38,756 nt of DNA, taken from contig JAWQRN010000101.1 of the NCBI GenBank assembly GCA_033557685.1, positions 1-38,756 of the forward strand. Direction: 5' to 3'. The translations under genes and the position numbers were made by a program. Position 1 is the first letter of the stretch, and every line of letters begins with the position of its first letter. Positions 20,295-31,979 of this stretch are shown piece by piece. The stretch comes from Sperchopsis tessellata. Its lineage: Eukaryota > Arthropoda > Insecta > Coleoptera > Hydrophilidae. The notes under the pieces were generated by a model, which saw only the letters and a list, made by a program, of their open reading frames with translations, did no database searches and was not told the DNA's origin.

Positions 20295-21399
20295 GAAATT
20301 TTGTATAGATTTTAAAATTACACCTCAGTTTTGCTTTTAAACTTTGCAATAGTATTGGTCAGCGTTGACGCAATTTAGTGACTATTGAACTTTACCATCG
20401 ATTAAAGTAAATAAGTGTGGCGGAAAACATTCAAAGTTTACCTTTGTATTAGCAAATATAATCCATATGTATATATATATATATATATATATAGCGTAAC
20501 AGTTTCCACCTGGGAGAGGCGTTAACTATACCCTTACTTAACTGGGGAAAGCTAATGAACAAATTACTCGTGGAGAGAGATTATTCTAATCCATGTGATA
20601 CGTTTAGTGGCAAACAGTGGTAAGATAACCCTTGAACTTTATGAGTAACCCGAAATAGATTTTATCAGGAAGTGGTGATCGTTGAAGCAAATAAAATAAT
20701 GCAAATTAATTGAAATCCTATATATTGAACAAATGCAAAACGAGAAAAAAATAATTGCCTCAATCGACACACCACCTGCCGATGGTCAGGTACGCTCTGA
20801 ATCGATGAAAGTTATGATGGACTTGGTATAATGAGGGATGACTGTGACTGGATAGTAAATCGTCTATTTATACCTATCATTTTACGATAGCCGGGACGAG
20901 CCCAATCTTCTAGTTACCTTGTCAGTGTAAATAACAATAGTAATCCTCGGCTGAGGGACAAATGACGTTCTTATTATAACAATAAATATAGTTACAAACA
21001 AAATCTGCAAAAAATACCAAGAAAACCTGAAAATAAAGTAACTATGATACAAATTAAATATTACAATAACAGAGAAAAGGATAATGAAAACCTGAAAATA
21101 CAGTCAGAGTAACACAACCAAAATGTGAGGAATGCGTGCGAATATACACCCACGCACTCGCTGTTTCCATATACGGTTTCGTGCCCACACTACGCGGCTG
21201 TTAGGTTCGCGCCTCAGGGAAGATTTAGAAAGTGTGTGAGAGAGAATGAGAAAATTATTGGGCTTCGTATTATTTAAATAGTTTGATTCAGTCTATTATA
21301 TGAGCGGAACGCTAGCTTTAGATCTTTCGGCTAATCAGCTATGTTAAATAAAGAAATTAAACAGTTACAGGGAATTTACAGTGAGTAATATAATGCCAG
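20295..21399. other. Stretch without recognised gene
   Basis: Contains a TA run of about 24 bp (20,470-20,493). GAAAACCTGAAAATA occurs twice (about 21,023 and 21,086). A GC-richer patch lies at 21,130-21,240. No domain recognised. By position it could include 5' parts of the gypsy relic. Confidence 0.4.
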
Positions 21400-21830
21400 C
21401 CTATCTACGAACACCTCATGCTCGTATAAATGTAGACTTGAAGCTGCCCTGGTTTTATTCTATTTGCGTGGCCCTTGTAGAAAGACAAAACGGAATATCT
21501 ATTAGGCGTGACGCAGAATCTCCAACGGGATGCCCCAAACCTATACCCACACCTCAACCAACTCAATAAACAACAGCCTTCGGTGATAGAGAACTAGGTT
21601 AGCTAACCCCTGTATTATCCACTAAATTCAAGTCTGTTTTGCGTGGTCCTTTTAAAGGCCAAAACGGTATATCAGACTCTCTAATGGTGAATACCCAGAA
21701 CCTCTACATACCCCTACGCCTGTTATCAACTTGAGTGCGTTTAATCAATGTTACTAAAACCACACCGCATCATTGTAATGCCCCTCGAAAACAAGTACGG
21801 AATAAAACAAAATGTAAAAATAAGGTAAAG
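21400..21830 (+). repeat. Long direct repeat R2, right copy
   Basis: Second copy of the block at 17,130-17,630, same orientation, about 4.26 kb away, and likewise internally doubled (GCGTGGCCCTTGTAGAAAG near 21,466 and GCGTGGTCCTTTTAAAGG near 21,640). A 62-codon frame (21,381-21,569) runs through it by chance. The two copies enclose the gypsy/env relic, so they may be terminal repeats of a larger element or a segmental duplication. Confidence 0.75.
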
Positions 21831-22920
21831 TATAACAAAAGCAAACTGACCAAGTTCTGAGGGAACTCGAAAAAAAAAATACTGAAAGTATGAATTTAAA
21901 TATAAGAGTACGTTGAACTTTTAGATTGAACACCGAAATAACATTTAACAATATAATTTAGCTAGCTCAGATAGATTTCTGGCAGCGGAACAAACCGTTC
22001 TTTCAAATATTTTCGGAGAGAGACTCATGTTTTATAAATTCCTGTCTTTTAAAGACTTGGTCAAGGCCAATTAGTACATGGGAGCAACGCCGACGGTTCG
22101 CCTGCGCCCACGCAACAACCCTTGGAAAATATATCCTTTCTTGTCGCTCGCATGAAGCGACCGAATGTTTTCTGTTGACGTGTATACGGACTCATAGAAT
22201 ATCGGTGAGCATCTATTTAACGGCCATGGAAAAGTAACAAAACCGTTGGTATTCGGCGCGAAACATACATACCCTTGCTAGGTAGTAGAAATAAATAGCC
22301 AGTGATGAAACTAATGAAAATAAAATAATTGAGAAAAGTCATACCGTTACAATAGATTCACTGTTATTTTTATGGTATTTGAAATTCAATTGTTGTAAAG
22401 TGTAATATAAAATTGTATTTGTTATAGCTTATAAAATTAAATAAAACATCACCTTTCTTTACTATACGTTTAAAAAATATACTAAAGTAAATCTCTCAAT
22501 GAACAACTGCCTTATACACAAATTTAAAGTGTTAGAATATAGAAAATTTGACCAAACATTATTTTGGATTAACTTGCTCTGAATCCCTATTTAAAAATAG
22601 GGTATTATACAAAACAATATAAATTTAAGAAATTAATCCGTAAGTTTTATGGTACAAAATGTCGATTACACAGGTCTGCGTCATTTTTGAGGTCAATATT
22701 TGTATAGCTGTTCTTTTTTATTTAGTGTATGCTGAATTAAAAAATATAACCCGTTTTGCTCAATCCGGTTAGGTTTTTTACTACCTCGATTTTTAGAAAG
22801 TAAGTATTGTGGAAGTAAATCAGATAAAGGTTATAAAACTATGATGTGTATTGTCACAAAGCAGAAAGTAATGTCGTTTTTATACATTAAGTTCAAACAA
22901 ATAAATTTTTAACTTGTTTT
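21831..22920. other. Stretch without recognised gene
   Basis: A GC-richer patch at 22,070-22,270 has no recognised domain. The remainder is AT-rich with nothing assigned. Confidence 0.45.
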
Positions 22921-22921
22921 T

Positions 22922-23835
22922 ATTTTTAATTAATGATGTATTCACCCTCGATATCAACAACCTTTTGCCATCTAGTGTGCAAAGTTTCAATGCCGGATCG
23001 ATACAATTCAATTGGTTTTTGAGCAAAATATCTGGAGATGGCATTTTGGATATCATCAAAATTTTCAAATTTATTGTCACATAGAAATTGTGGTAGCGAT
23101 TGGAATAAATGGAAATCTAATGGTGCAATGTCGGGCGAGTATGATGGTTGAGGCAGTACCTCCCATCCCAATGCATTAATGTTTTCCAGGGTCAGTCTTG
23201 CGCAGTGCGGTCTTGCATTGTCGTTTGCAGAATAACGCCTTTTCTGTTAACAATCGCTGGAAACTTTTCAATTAAAGACTGATTTACTCGACCCAATTGT
23301 TCACAGTTTGTCGAGGTTTTAGCACTTCAAAATGAACGATTCCTCGATTACTCCACCAAACATACAAAAGCGCCTTTTTGGGATGTAAACCTGAATTAGC
23401 AGTACTTCGTGGCGATTCAATTGGGGAAAGCCACTGCCTTTTGCGTTTTTGATTATCATATAGGACCCATTTTTTATCTCGCGATAAGTTGCATGAGGTG
23501 GATCGGTTAGCTTTGTTTTCTTTGGACAGATTATGCTAGACCCATACTCCTGCTCTGCATACTTTATCAATCTGCTGCAAATGTTCTTGGATGGTCGACC
23601 AAGGTTGGTTAAGGGTATTTGACAGTTCCTCGATTGTCTGACACGGATTTGTTTCCACTTCCGCCCTTAACACGTCATTGTTTAAAGTTTTTGGTCTTCC
23701 TGATTGATACGAGTCGGAAAGATTAAAATTACCGGGTCTGCACTTATAAAACCACCTTTGGCATTTACGAACGTCTAATGCATTTGAATAAACATTGCAA
23801 ATGTTTTTGGGAGCAAGTATTCAATGCCGGATATG
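22922..23835 (-). pseudogene. mariner transposase, decayed (DD34D family)
   Basis: On the minus strand the order of a mariner transposase is clear. WFYKCRPGNFNLSD and SGRPKTLN lie near 23,690-23,765. An ENP-like TNPCQTIEELSNTLNQ helix-turn-helix region follows near 23,620-23,660. RDKKWVLYDNQKRKRQW lies near 23,430-23,485, with the first Asp kept and the usual Glu replaced by Lys. NDNARPHCAR lies near 23,201-23,228 with the second Asp kept. YSPDIAPLDFHLF lies near 23,100-23,142 with the third Asp kept. IETLHTRWQKV and a GEYI box end the protein near 22,930-22,985. The frames 22,926-23,171 and 23,319-23,570 hold the best pieces. Frameshifts separate them, so it is inactive although all three Asp codons survive. 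Terminal repeats were not identified. Confidence 0.92.
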
Positions 23836-23984
23836 TACCTAAAAAAAATTTAAGATTTAATTATACTATTAAATAAGTCACTTTAACCTTGAAATGTCTT
23901 TGGAACGGCTTTGAAGTACACAATGAGCTGATAAATGATAAACAAATATTGACTTGCGCAGAAACGACCTTACTTTCCGGTCCT

Positions 23985-24066
23985 CCTAATTTATTGTTGT
24001 TGTTGTTTATTTGTTTATCTAACGTCGGCCTATTTCTGCTGTTATGGCTAATCACCGACGCCAGCC
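23985..24066 (-). mobile_element. Truncated SINE copy (3' tail with CAA run)
   Basis: On the minus strand it reads TGGCGTCGGTGATTAGCCAT, then CAGCAGAAATAGGCCGACGT, AGATAAACAAATAAA and a (CAA)n run, matching the tail of the SINE at 16,533-16,772. The head with boxes A and B is missing. 5' truncation and a simple tail indicate target-primed reverse transcription. Confidence 0.78.
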
Positions 24067-24112
24067 CCTAATATATGATGGAGTACATGAAAACATTGAT
24101 ACATTGAAAACA

Positions 24113-24235
24113 GGGAACCATGAGGTTAACCGAGGGTCGTCTCTGGTAACAAATTTAATTTTCCGATATTGCGATCTATATCCCGTGAATTGTGATCTAT
24201 ATCCCGCGAATTGATCTTCAATTCTAATTGAAATA
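24113..24235 (+). repeat. Direct repeat R3, left copy
   Basis: GGGAACCATGAGGTTAACCG, GGTCGTCT, AACAAATTTAAT, GATCTATATCCCG and GATCTTCAATTCTAA recur with changes at 24,600-24,745. The left copy is internally doubled at TGATCTATATCCCG.GAATTG. Confidence 0.65.
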
Positions 24236-24599
24236 AATTTCGTACAGAATCACGAAGTCCTTACAATAATATTCGTAAATAAAATGTATATATTAAATTA
24301 CTATTATCTTACTTTCAGGAATATTAAGTGTGTCATGAAAGAAGAAAATGTTCAGATTCAGCACCCGCGGGATTTAATTGTAGAAGTCAAATAAACTTAT
24401 TTAAGAGTAGGTACTCAAGGTTCAGCGCATAGAAATAACGTTTATCATCATAAATTTATTAAATCTGACTTGATTTTTTTGCTTGAGCTAGTAAGCTTGA
24501 CTTCATATGTTCATTCTGAAAATAATCTGGATCAAATACATTACGCATTTATCGTAAATATGAATCAAACGAATAATAATTGACTTAGTCTTTAAAAAT

Positions 24600-24745
24600 A
24601 AGGAACCACGAGGTTAACTGAGGATCGTCTTTAAAGCTCTCTGGGAACAAATTTAATGTTGTTCCAAGAACTTGCGTTAATGTTCTGATATTATGATCTA
24701 TATCGCGTGACTTGCTCTTCAGTTCTAACCGAATTGGATGGTTTG
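24600..24745 (+). repeat. Direct repeat R3, right copy
   Basis: Diverged copy of 24,113-24,235, about 490 bp away, with an extra 25-30 bp between AACAAATTTAAT and GATCTATATCGCG. Unknown family. Confidence 0.65.
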
Positions 24746-25435
24746 ATTTACGAATTGAACCAATTTTTGTGGATTTTTTTATTAATGTGCACTTTCATGT
24801 CGTTTTCGTACAATTTTATGTTCATGACTGGAATATGAAACTTTATGAAGTAGGAGAATTTGTTACTTTGTGGGACACAGTGTCGTAAAGTAATAAATAT
24901 CAAACAGGAATATAGTTTCGAACAGAACGGCAAAAACCGAAACTGACCCATTTAGTACATAGTGTTTTTAATCAATACGTAAGTTTATGTGGAAAATGGA
25001 GTTTGTCAATGGTCTAAATAAGGTAGGTCCAAATACAGAATCCAACCCCACACGATTACTATTTAACTTCTAAAATGAAGCAGTATTTGTGTAGTATCTT
25101 TTAACGTTGGAGACGAATAATATAGGGTCGTCACAGCTAAATGGTAGAAACTATATTATTGAAACGTAAACTACGTTTTAGACATATTTGAATTTCCAAA
25201 TGTCCAAACCCAGCTGGCCAAATTAAAAAGGCTGGTAGAAGAATATAACATAATATAAAATAGTGTTTAAACGTATCGCCGTGGAATGTGGCTTATTCAA
25301 CTAAATTTAGTGGAATAAACTCTAAATCTTGAGATTTTCTTCGAATGGTTTGACCATTAAGGCATATGGTTACTCAGACTGTATCAAGGTGGTCTGTGCA
25401 ACCCTTCCCATCAATAAAGTCATGTGGTAGCAAAT
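24746..25435. other. Stretch without recognised gene
   Basis: Only short frames with no recognisable domain. Confidence 0.45.
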
Positions 25436-25439
25436 TTTA

Positions 25440-25575
25440 AAACAATATCAATTCGACTGTTACAAGAGACGAAACGTCAGCAGCATTAAGAGCATCTACT
25501 CGATTTTCACTCAAAAACTGCATTCATATAGATACTAATCATGAAAGTCTACTAAATATAACACATTGCTTTATT
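25440..25575 (+). repeat. Copy C of the GACGAAACGTC family
   Basis: GACGAAACGTC at 25,468-25,478 is followed by AGAGCATCTACTCG, CTGCATTCATATAGATACTA and GAAAGTCTACTAAATATAA. These match the outer arm of copy A (complement of 1918-2032) over about 110 bp. A single, non-inverted copy. Confidence 0.72.
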
Positions 25576-27300
25576 ATTCTTGTTTAGAATTTGAAACTAT
25601 ATATATATAAAAGTCATAATCAAATACAATAAAAAATATAATGTAGATTTGACTAGCACTAATCGCTACTCTAGTTGAGTTTAAAGCATTTTATTGTTAT
25701 TTTCCAATAAACCCTCCATTTATTTCATTTTGTCAAAATATCTGTAGGGCTGCTACATTTTCAAACGACCACTTGCATTTTATTACGCAATATTTCTCAA
25801 TATGAATATACATTTGTGTTTATATTTGACAAATATCAATATTGATGTACATTGGTTTGGACCAAGTCAAAGGGCCCTTGAAGTAGCTTACGTGAGTTTA
25901 TTGACAGTAACCCTATACTACATAGTACTCCAATTGTAGGTATATTGAGATAGGTCAAGAGAATACATGCACCTAGTTGAAGCGGCTATATAGCGAAATG
26001 AAAACTGCTATTTGGTGATCATTTGCATCACAAAGCCACGCAAATGCGGCAAGGGTTTACCGTTTAAAGTGCAAACAATTTTGAAAGGGTGCACTGCAGG
26101 TATTTTTAATGGAAACTAATAATACAGTTAGTGAGGAAGTCGATCATGCTGTTGATAAGTTGTTGTATTTTTAGTTTCAGCTATAATACCCCCTTAATGT
26201 GAATGAACTGGTTTATATGTTCAATTTAACACAAAAACGGCTGGCTGTTAGATTTCAATCAAATAGAAGTCGTGTTCTCCCATTTATGTATTATGACAGT
26301 TTTTAATACATTTAAAACTTCTCTGCAATGCTAAAAAAACAACTTAATCGGAATTTTGAGCTTAGAAAGACCAATAATTGCGATTACCCTATGGAAATAA
26401 TATATTGACTTGGACGGTTTGTTCGATATTTGATTTAAACAAATATCAAAATAATACAATCATGTACAGCCAAGGAAGCAACAAATTGTTATTATCGTGC
26501 GAAACACGGAGTCCACTGCAATTTCGGCTTGTTCCTAAATTGTTTGATGCGTATTCGATTTCTGTATTTAATATATTGACTTGCTCAATATTTGATTTAA
26601 TCAAATATAAAAATAATACATTTGTGTATGTTTACTTTTTTCAATTAGTCTGGTAATATATTATACATTTTAATTCCTATTATATAATTTGAGGTTTTTG
26701 AAGTCTAAGCATTAGCAAACAAATGTTATTCTTATGTACAGTAGCATATCGGTAGCTGAGGAGAAAATATCCAAATTTATAAATTGCAGGAAGAAAAAAT
26801 GAGAAGGAAATTTAGGAAAGAAACAGACAGGGAATTTCTAGAACAGTAAATTTTAAACAACAGGGAATATTGGAGGAAGACTGGCTAGACAAAGAGGAGT
26901 ATATGCAGAGAAGGAGCAAGGGAATACCTGTAGTGAGAAAACCTAAAGTGAAAAGTTGGGAATATTTTGGAAGAGATAAACGTGACATATGGAGCTAACA
27001 ACAGAAATTGACCATTGTCAGATCTTTAAGGGGAAAAAAAGAGGAAACAGTTAAGGGGAATAATTGATAGAGAGAATAATCTCAAAATAAACACGGGTGA
27101 CATAATCTAAGTGTGGTCAGATTGCTATATGAGCAAATTATGACTGAAGAGGAAGAAAGTGAATTGGAAGCGAATAATGAACAATAAATATCTCTTGCCC
27201 TTTTTGCCAGACCAGTTGTTACTCTTAGCTGATTGAGTATTAGTAGTAGTAGCCGTTGACGTGAGTGGACCGACCTCTTTGGATAAATAATGTTTAACAA
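25576..27300. other. Stretch without recognised gene, with a local duplication
   Basis: The segments 26,398-26,470 and 26,571-26,640 are direct repeats sharing AATATATTGACTTG, ATATTTGATTTAA and AAATAATACA. A purine-rich tract at 26,785-27,100 may be 5' sequence of the LINE that follows, but I recognise no domain in it. Confidence 0.45.
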
Positions 27301-27304
27301 TAGG

Positions 27305-29375
27305 CTTAGAGTGTTTGAACTGTCATAAAACAATCGATAGATACGATGATTATATTCATTGTAGTATGGCGAGGGAGCATTATTTTCATGTTTCATGTAC
27401 AAAATTAAACTGTATGGCTAAAAAGCAAGACGGAACCATTAAAAAGTGGAATTGTTTACAATACACTTCAAATGTTGATAAAACGAATCTTCATTCTGCC
27501 ACATGAAACGATTTAATAGTTGAAGAAAAAATTATTACGAATTTTTTAACTACTTCTGCACCATTCCAATAAATGACTACAAATGCCGTAGGTGAAATCA
27601 AGAATGCATCTTGACAGGTAATAGATGCACTGAAAAATAAGTAAACCAACTAGAGCAACACAGTGAAATTAAGGCGAATCAAATAGTGCACATAAACAAA
27701 CTTATTCTTATTCAAATAAGAAATCAAACATCGAAATTAACACCTCAATGGAAAAAAATAATAAATCATATAAAGAAATGGCACAAGACAAAATAGAAAA
27801 ACCTTCCTAAATTGATCTTGCTTCGATTCTAGATCTCGGCGATGACTTTACTTTCGCCCAAGGGCAAAACCGACACTGAGACCTAAGCAGCCGATAATCT
27901 GTGGTATTGCTAGTAATTCACCGTTCACTGCGGCGAGTCGCATGGCATGGCTCTATGTTGGTCATGCTATCGAGCAAACTTAGAAAACAAATTTAATCGT
28001 TCATTTATCCTAGAGAAAATGCCTACAGCAGAGCTTTTAAGGTGGGACTGATTTTGATTTACTAGACCAACTAAACGATGAAGAATTATGGCCTACGAGA
28101 ATAAATATTAAAAGGTTTAATTTTTTCGAAAATCAACTTCCACCACCACAAAATAAAGAAGATGTGTCAAATAAAACAAATGTAAACAATAGTAAAGAAT
28201 ACCAGATTTTCATCAGAATATTCAGTCAATTGGTAATAGTGCTACCCAGTTAGAGGTGTTACTATCTGATATGGGAGTCCATTTTGTTCTTTTATCGCAA
28301 CACTGAAAAAGTCAGAATTGCAATGTTATGTCTTACAAAATTACCGTCTCATTACCAGTTTCTGTAGGGATGAAAGCCAATACGTGCTGGAATTAAGGTC
28401 AATCAGAGAGATTTAAATTCGTTCTTTTGTGTCATACCATTTCGAGTGTGTGGTGATAGATGTCTTTATAGATAAAAGATATATTACGATTTTGTGTGTT
28501 TATCGTTCCCCGAAAGATGATTAAAATATATTCTTTTATAAACTGGTAATAGTACTCCAAACTCTCTTATCTAAAAACAAAGTTGTATTTATAGGTGGTG
28601 TCTTTAACATTGATACATTAAAAGACAATAATGATGGCTTAGGATTTGTAAATATATGTGAATCTTACAGTATGGTATTGCTAATAAAAGATGTCACTAG
28701 GAATTCCGTAACATACTTGGATAACATTATCACTAATTCCGAGAGTGCTACTTCGGTGATTATACTATTTACTGGTTTGTCTAATCGCACTGCTCAAATT
28801 GTGAATTTTCTAGAGAAAAACCATGACTGTGGTTCAACATTTATACAAAAAAGAAATTATAGTTGTGAAAATATAGTTTACTTTTGTAATTGTTTATCTA
28901 TGGAGTCATGGGATGATGTTTATGTTTCTGTAGGTATTAATAACGGTTATGATAATTTTTTCTACTTATTTTATGTACTTCCCAATGAAGCTTGTTAACT
29001 AAAATGTAGTTAAAAAGTGGATTACTCCTAATGTTCCACGAGCTCTTGAAAATTTTAAATTAAGGGAAGTGATATCAAAACGCATTACGACCTTGTCCCG
29101 AATTACAACACATTAAAGAACGACTACGAAAATCTGGTTAATCAGGCAAAGAAAGAATATTTTTCTAATAGAATTCAAATCTCTGACAATAAATCTTGTG
29201 AAATTTAGAAGTCAGTACGATAACTTACCGTTATACCTGAAAGCAGATCTCCAATTAAATTTGATCAAACAAGTACACCAGTACATATTGCTAATGTTTT
29301 TAACAATGCCATTTCGAACGCTGCATCTGAAACTCTGAATATGAATACACTGAATTTCAAGGTTGGTGGCACTTC
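27305..29375 (+). mobile_element. CR1-like LINE relic: PHD-type ORF1 and endonuclease part of ORF2
   Basis: ORF1 remains start with a PHD-like zinc finger (CLNCHK from 27,312, then YIHC, YFHVSC and WNC near 27,450; the last Cys is Tyr). The ORF1 C-terminal part near 27,880-28,130 includes an EELWP..I.IKRF box. ORF2 starts near 28,212 with HQNIQSIGNSATQLEVLL and runs through the AP-type endonuclease (VYRSP near 28,500; frame 28,672-28,998) into the linker AKKEYFSNRI near 29,140-29,170, stopping near 29,370. The reverse transcriptase is absent. All three catalytic boxes of the endonuclease are damaged: Gln replaces Glu in the EHW box near 28,300, GVFNID replaces GDFNID (codon 28,600-28,602), and SNR replaces SDH (28,780-28,788). 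LINEs normally lose their 5' ends, so a missing 3' half points to later deletion. Confidence 0.85.
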
Positions 29376-29379
29376 GGTT

Positions 29380-29465
29380 GCACGGTGTCTACAGCTTAAT
29401 TCCGGCGTTCAGCAACTTTTGTAATATGCTATTAATAACGTGGTCGGAAATAAAAATGCACAAAA
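29380..29465 (+). repeat. Direct repeat R4, left copy
   Basis: ACGGTGTCTACAGC, then ATTCCGGCGTTCAGCAACTT and AATATGCTATTAATAAC.TGGT, repeated at 29,700-29,785 exactly 320 bp on. It begins where the plus-strand LINE homology stops. Confidence 0.75.
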
Positions 29466-29699
29466 TATTCTACACAGGTGACCATTGAAGCAATATAAAT
29501 TTGCATAAACAGATTTGGCATTTATCTGTAGAAGGAATTTCCTTTAATAGTATCCTAGCGCTAACTGAAATGTTAGACAGGTGCTTATCTCTCGTATTTG
29601 GTTTACATTAGACTCATAGTTCAGCCAAATGGTATATTGTACAAAGGCTGAGCGGCATAGGGAATGCAGTTGTATTAATGACGAGTACATTCTTCGAAA

Positions 29700-29785
29700 C
29701 ACCGTGTGTACAGCATTCATTCCGGCGTTCAGCAACTTTTGCAATATGCTATTAATAACTTGGTTGTAAATAAAAAATGCAAAAA
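29700..29785 (+). repeat. Direct repeat R4, right copy
   Basis: About 85 bp, roughly 85-90% identical to 29,380-29,465. Both end in AAATAAAAA.TGCA.AAA. The two copies bracket about 235 bp of unassigned sequence between the convergent LINEs. Confidence 0.75.
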
Positions 29786-29854
29786 GTAAAAGTTAAATGT
29801 TTTTTCTGCATTGACTACATTAAGTATTTCGTTCCAATCGTAAGCCGCGACAGT

Positions 29855-31255
29855 TTCTTAAAAACTTGTTATAGCAAATTTCACAAATCTCAAGATTCAC
29901 AACCACTGCATCAGATATACCTAGATTTAATGTGAATGCAATGCTACATTCCATGTCTGTAAAAATATTGTCGATACACGTATTCGATATTTCGACCCGC
30001 TATGTGAAGCCTAAAATATTTCTTTCCAATCTGTATGATGCTAATAAATCTACAAGTCTATTTGATGTTGAGCTTCACAAAGAAAAATCAACATAGAAAT
30101 CACCGGTCAAAATTGTATATGACTTTTTATAACAGTGTTTAACATATCGAGCAATATATCTCAAAACTGATCAAAATTTTACGTTCAGGAGCTCTGCAAA
30201 GATATATTATTGTGCTATTTATTGAAATTACAAAATTGCAATCGGCTCCTAGTGCGTATTATTTTTGATAAACACACATACGCCACCTTGCTTATACGTT
30301 GTTCGGCAATAAGTACTGACAGTATAATTACCATCTAAACCACATATATTTTCTTCAGCATTATGCACTTATGATCACTTACACAAAAGATATTGGTGTT
30401 CTTGTAAAAATACATTTCACTGCAATACTATATTCCATAAGCACTGCACATTTAGATACATCACACTAAAGGAGTCCTTCTTAAGTTTAATATTCACTTT
30501 ATTGTTTATACTTGCGTTAATTTCTGAAAATGTTCTCTTTTTGGAAAATTAAAACGTCTCACTATCAAATTTCTGGGTCAAGTTTCACTACGCGTCAATT
30601 CATTAAAAAAGGTGTAATAAACAACTAGCTTAAACGATTTACTGACATTTGATGAATCTTTTGATTTGGTAACTTCTTCAATTATAAAATTAGAGTTTAT
30701 CTTCATTATAACATTTGTCACCATCTGCTGCTGAACCAGTGTCAGCCTTATTAGCGTTCTTTAGTTTTATTTTATTCGGTCTGTCTTCTGTTTTCCAGTT
30801 GTTATATACTGCTGGCTCTTTATTTACGATTTTTGTAATCTCTGCATCCCTGTAAAGTTTATGTTGGAACTTATTTGGTGGCTCTGGTTTAATTATACTA
30901 GACTCCCGCTCTTTAGCTGGTGTTTTAACCTCACTCGTTGTATGCGATTTCAATAAGTTATAATGAGTTCGTGATCAAGAATTCTACTTTCTAGTTGGAT
31001 TATTAATTTGTTTGATAAAATCAATTCCCTCCCTATCGAGGGATTCACTTTTGATAAAGCACAAGTTTGATTTGGTATTTCTGCCTGTTATCAAGAGGAT
31101 GCATTCACTGGCCTCCACAAATATTAATTTCGTCTTGTCAAAATAAGTTGAAATTGCCTTGGTCAATCCTTTTTGAAGGATTATCTCAATTAACTCGCAC
31201 TCCTTTAACTTATTTAACTCACTTGAGATATTCACGTCTGCAACATTCGTCATCT
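29855..31255 (-). mobile_element. CR1-like LINE relic: ORF1 tail and endonuclease part of ORF2
   Basis: On the minus strand two open frames (30,984-31,253 and 30,690-30,953) look like ORF1 of a non-LTR element. They are rich in Lys and Glu, with an NKLKECELIEIILQKG segment near the start. ORF2 follows at about 30,450-30,500 with an NVQCL box and an endonuclease. SDHK stands in place of the SEHW box near 30,370, CRTT..GGVCVFIKN lies near 30,265-30,315, GDFYVDF (Asp kept, Asn lost) near 30,080-30,104, and a C-terminal ISD box near 29,895-29,910 with the usual His lost. No reverse transcriptase follows. Stops and frameshifts are frequent. The ORF1 part is less certain than the endonuclease. It faces the plus-strand LINE, and both end close to repeat R4. 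Confidence 0.75.
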
Positions 31256-31639
31256 TGAACCGTACTATGAAAATATAGTTTACAAAAATGGATTACATAG
31301 TAGATAATTTTCAAAATATCAATCAAGACAAAAAGTTTCCCATGATAATTTAACTTTATTATTAAGGTTTTCACTTAAACATTACTTTCATTATATTCAG
31401 TAGTCAGTAGTCAAACATTGTTTATCTATGCCGTAATTTATGACATTTTTTTAGATTAGCCAAAACATTTTAATTTGAGTAAGATTATGAACAAACTGTG
31501 TGTGTGTATTTGCATCATCAAATATATATTCTTTAATGAAAATGCCACCTTAGTGCGCCTCTCCCACTCCAGTCCATGCCTGTATAAATATCAGTGTGTT
31601 GAGTTCATTCGTTGAAGAAATATCACTCGCCTTGAAATG

Positions 31640-31735
31640 GCCCTGCAGCAGTGGACCAAACATCTATACTTTTAAGAGCCTCTACACGGTTTCCGTCTAG
31701 AAACAACATTCAGATAAATAGTAAACTAAGATTAT
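31640..31735 (+). repeat. Copy D of the GACGAAACGTC family
   Basis: GCAGTGGACCAAACATC (core at 31,654-31,664) is followed by AGAGCCTCTACACGGT.TCC and GAAACAACATTCA, matching copies A and C. The core has two changes from GACGAAACGTC. Single copy, not inverted. Confidence 0.68.
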
Positions 31736-31979
31736 GATTATCATATTTCTAAGGGCACCAGGAGCTGTAAACTTTGTACACCCTTGTTATTAGTTTTCCT
31801 AGGTTAAATGAAAGTAGAAAGTAGAAAGAAACTATGCTGGAGAGCGAGAGAAAGTGGAACAAGATCGAAAATATGGCAACAAATATACTAAAAAGGAAAG
31901 GGACGAATGGAGTCGGCAACGACAGCATAATAATAACGATGACGGATAAGATATAGAGAAGACAATAAAAGGCACCATT

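Noticed and set aside
20470..20493. TA run as part of a CRISPR or satellite array
   Set aside because: Simple dinucleotide microsatellite only; no spaced repeats anywhere in the window resemble CRISPR.
22922..23835. Functional mariner transposase, since all three Asp codons survive
   Set aside because: Frameshifts separate the conserved boxes and the Glu after the first Asp is Lys; it is a pseudogene.
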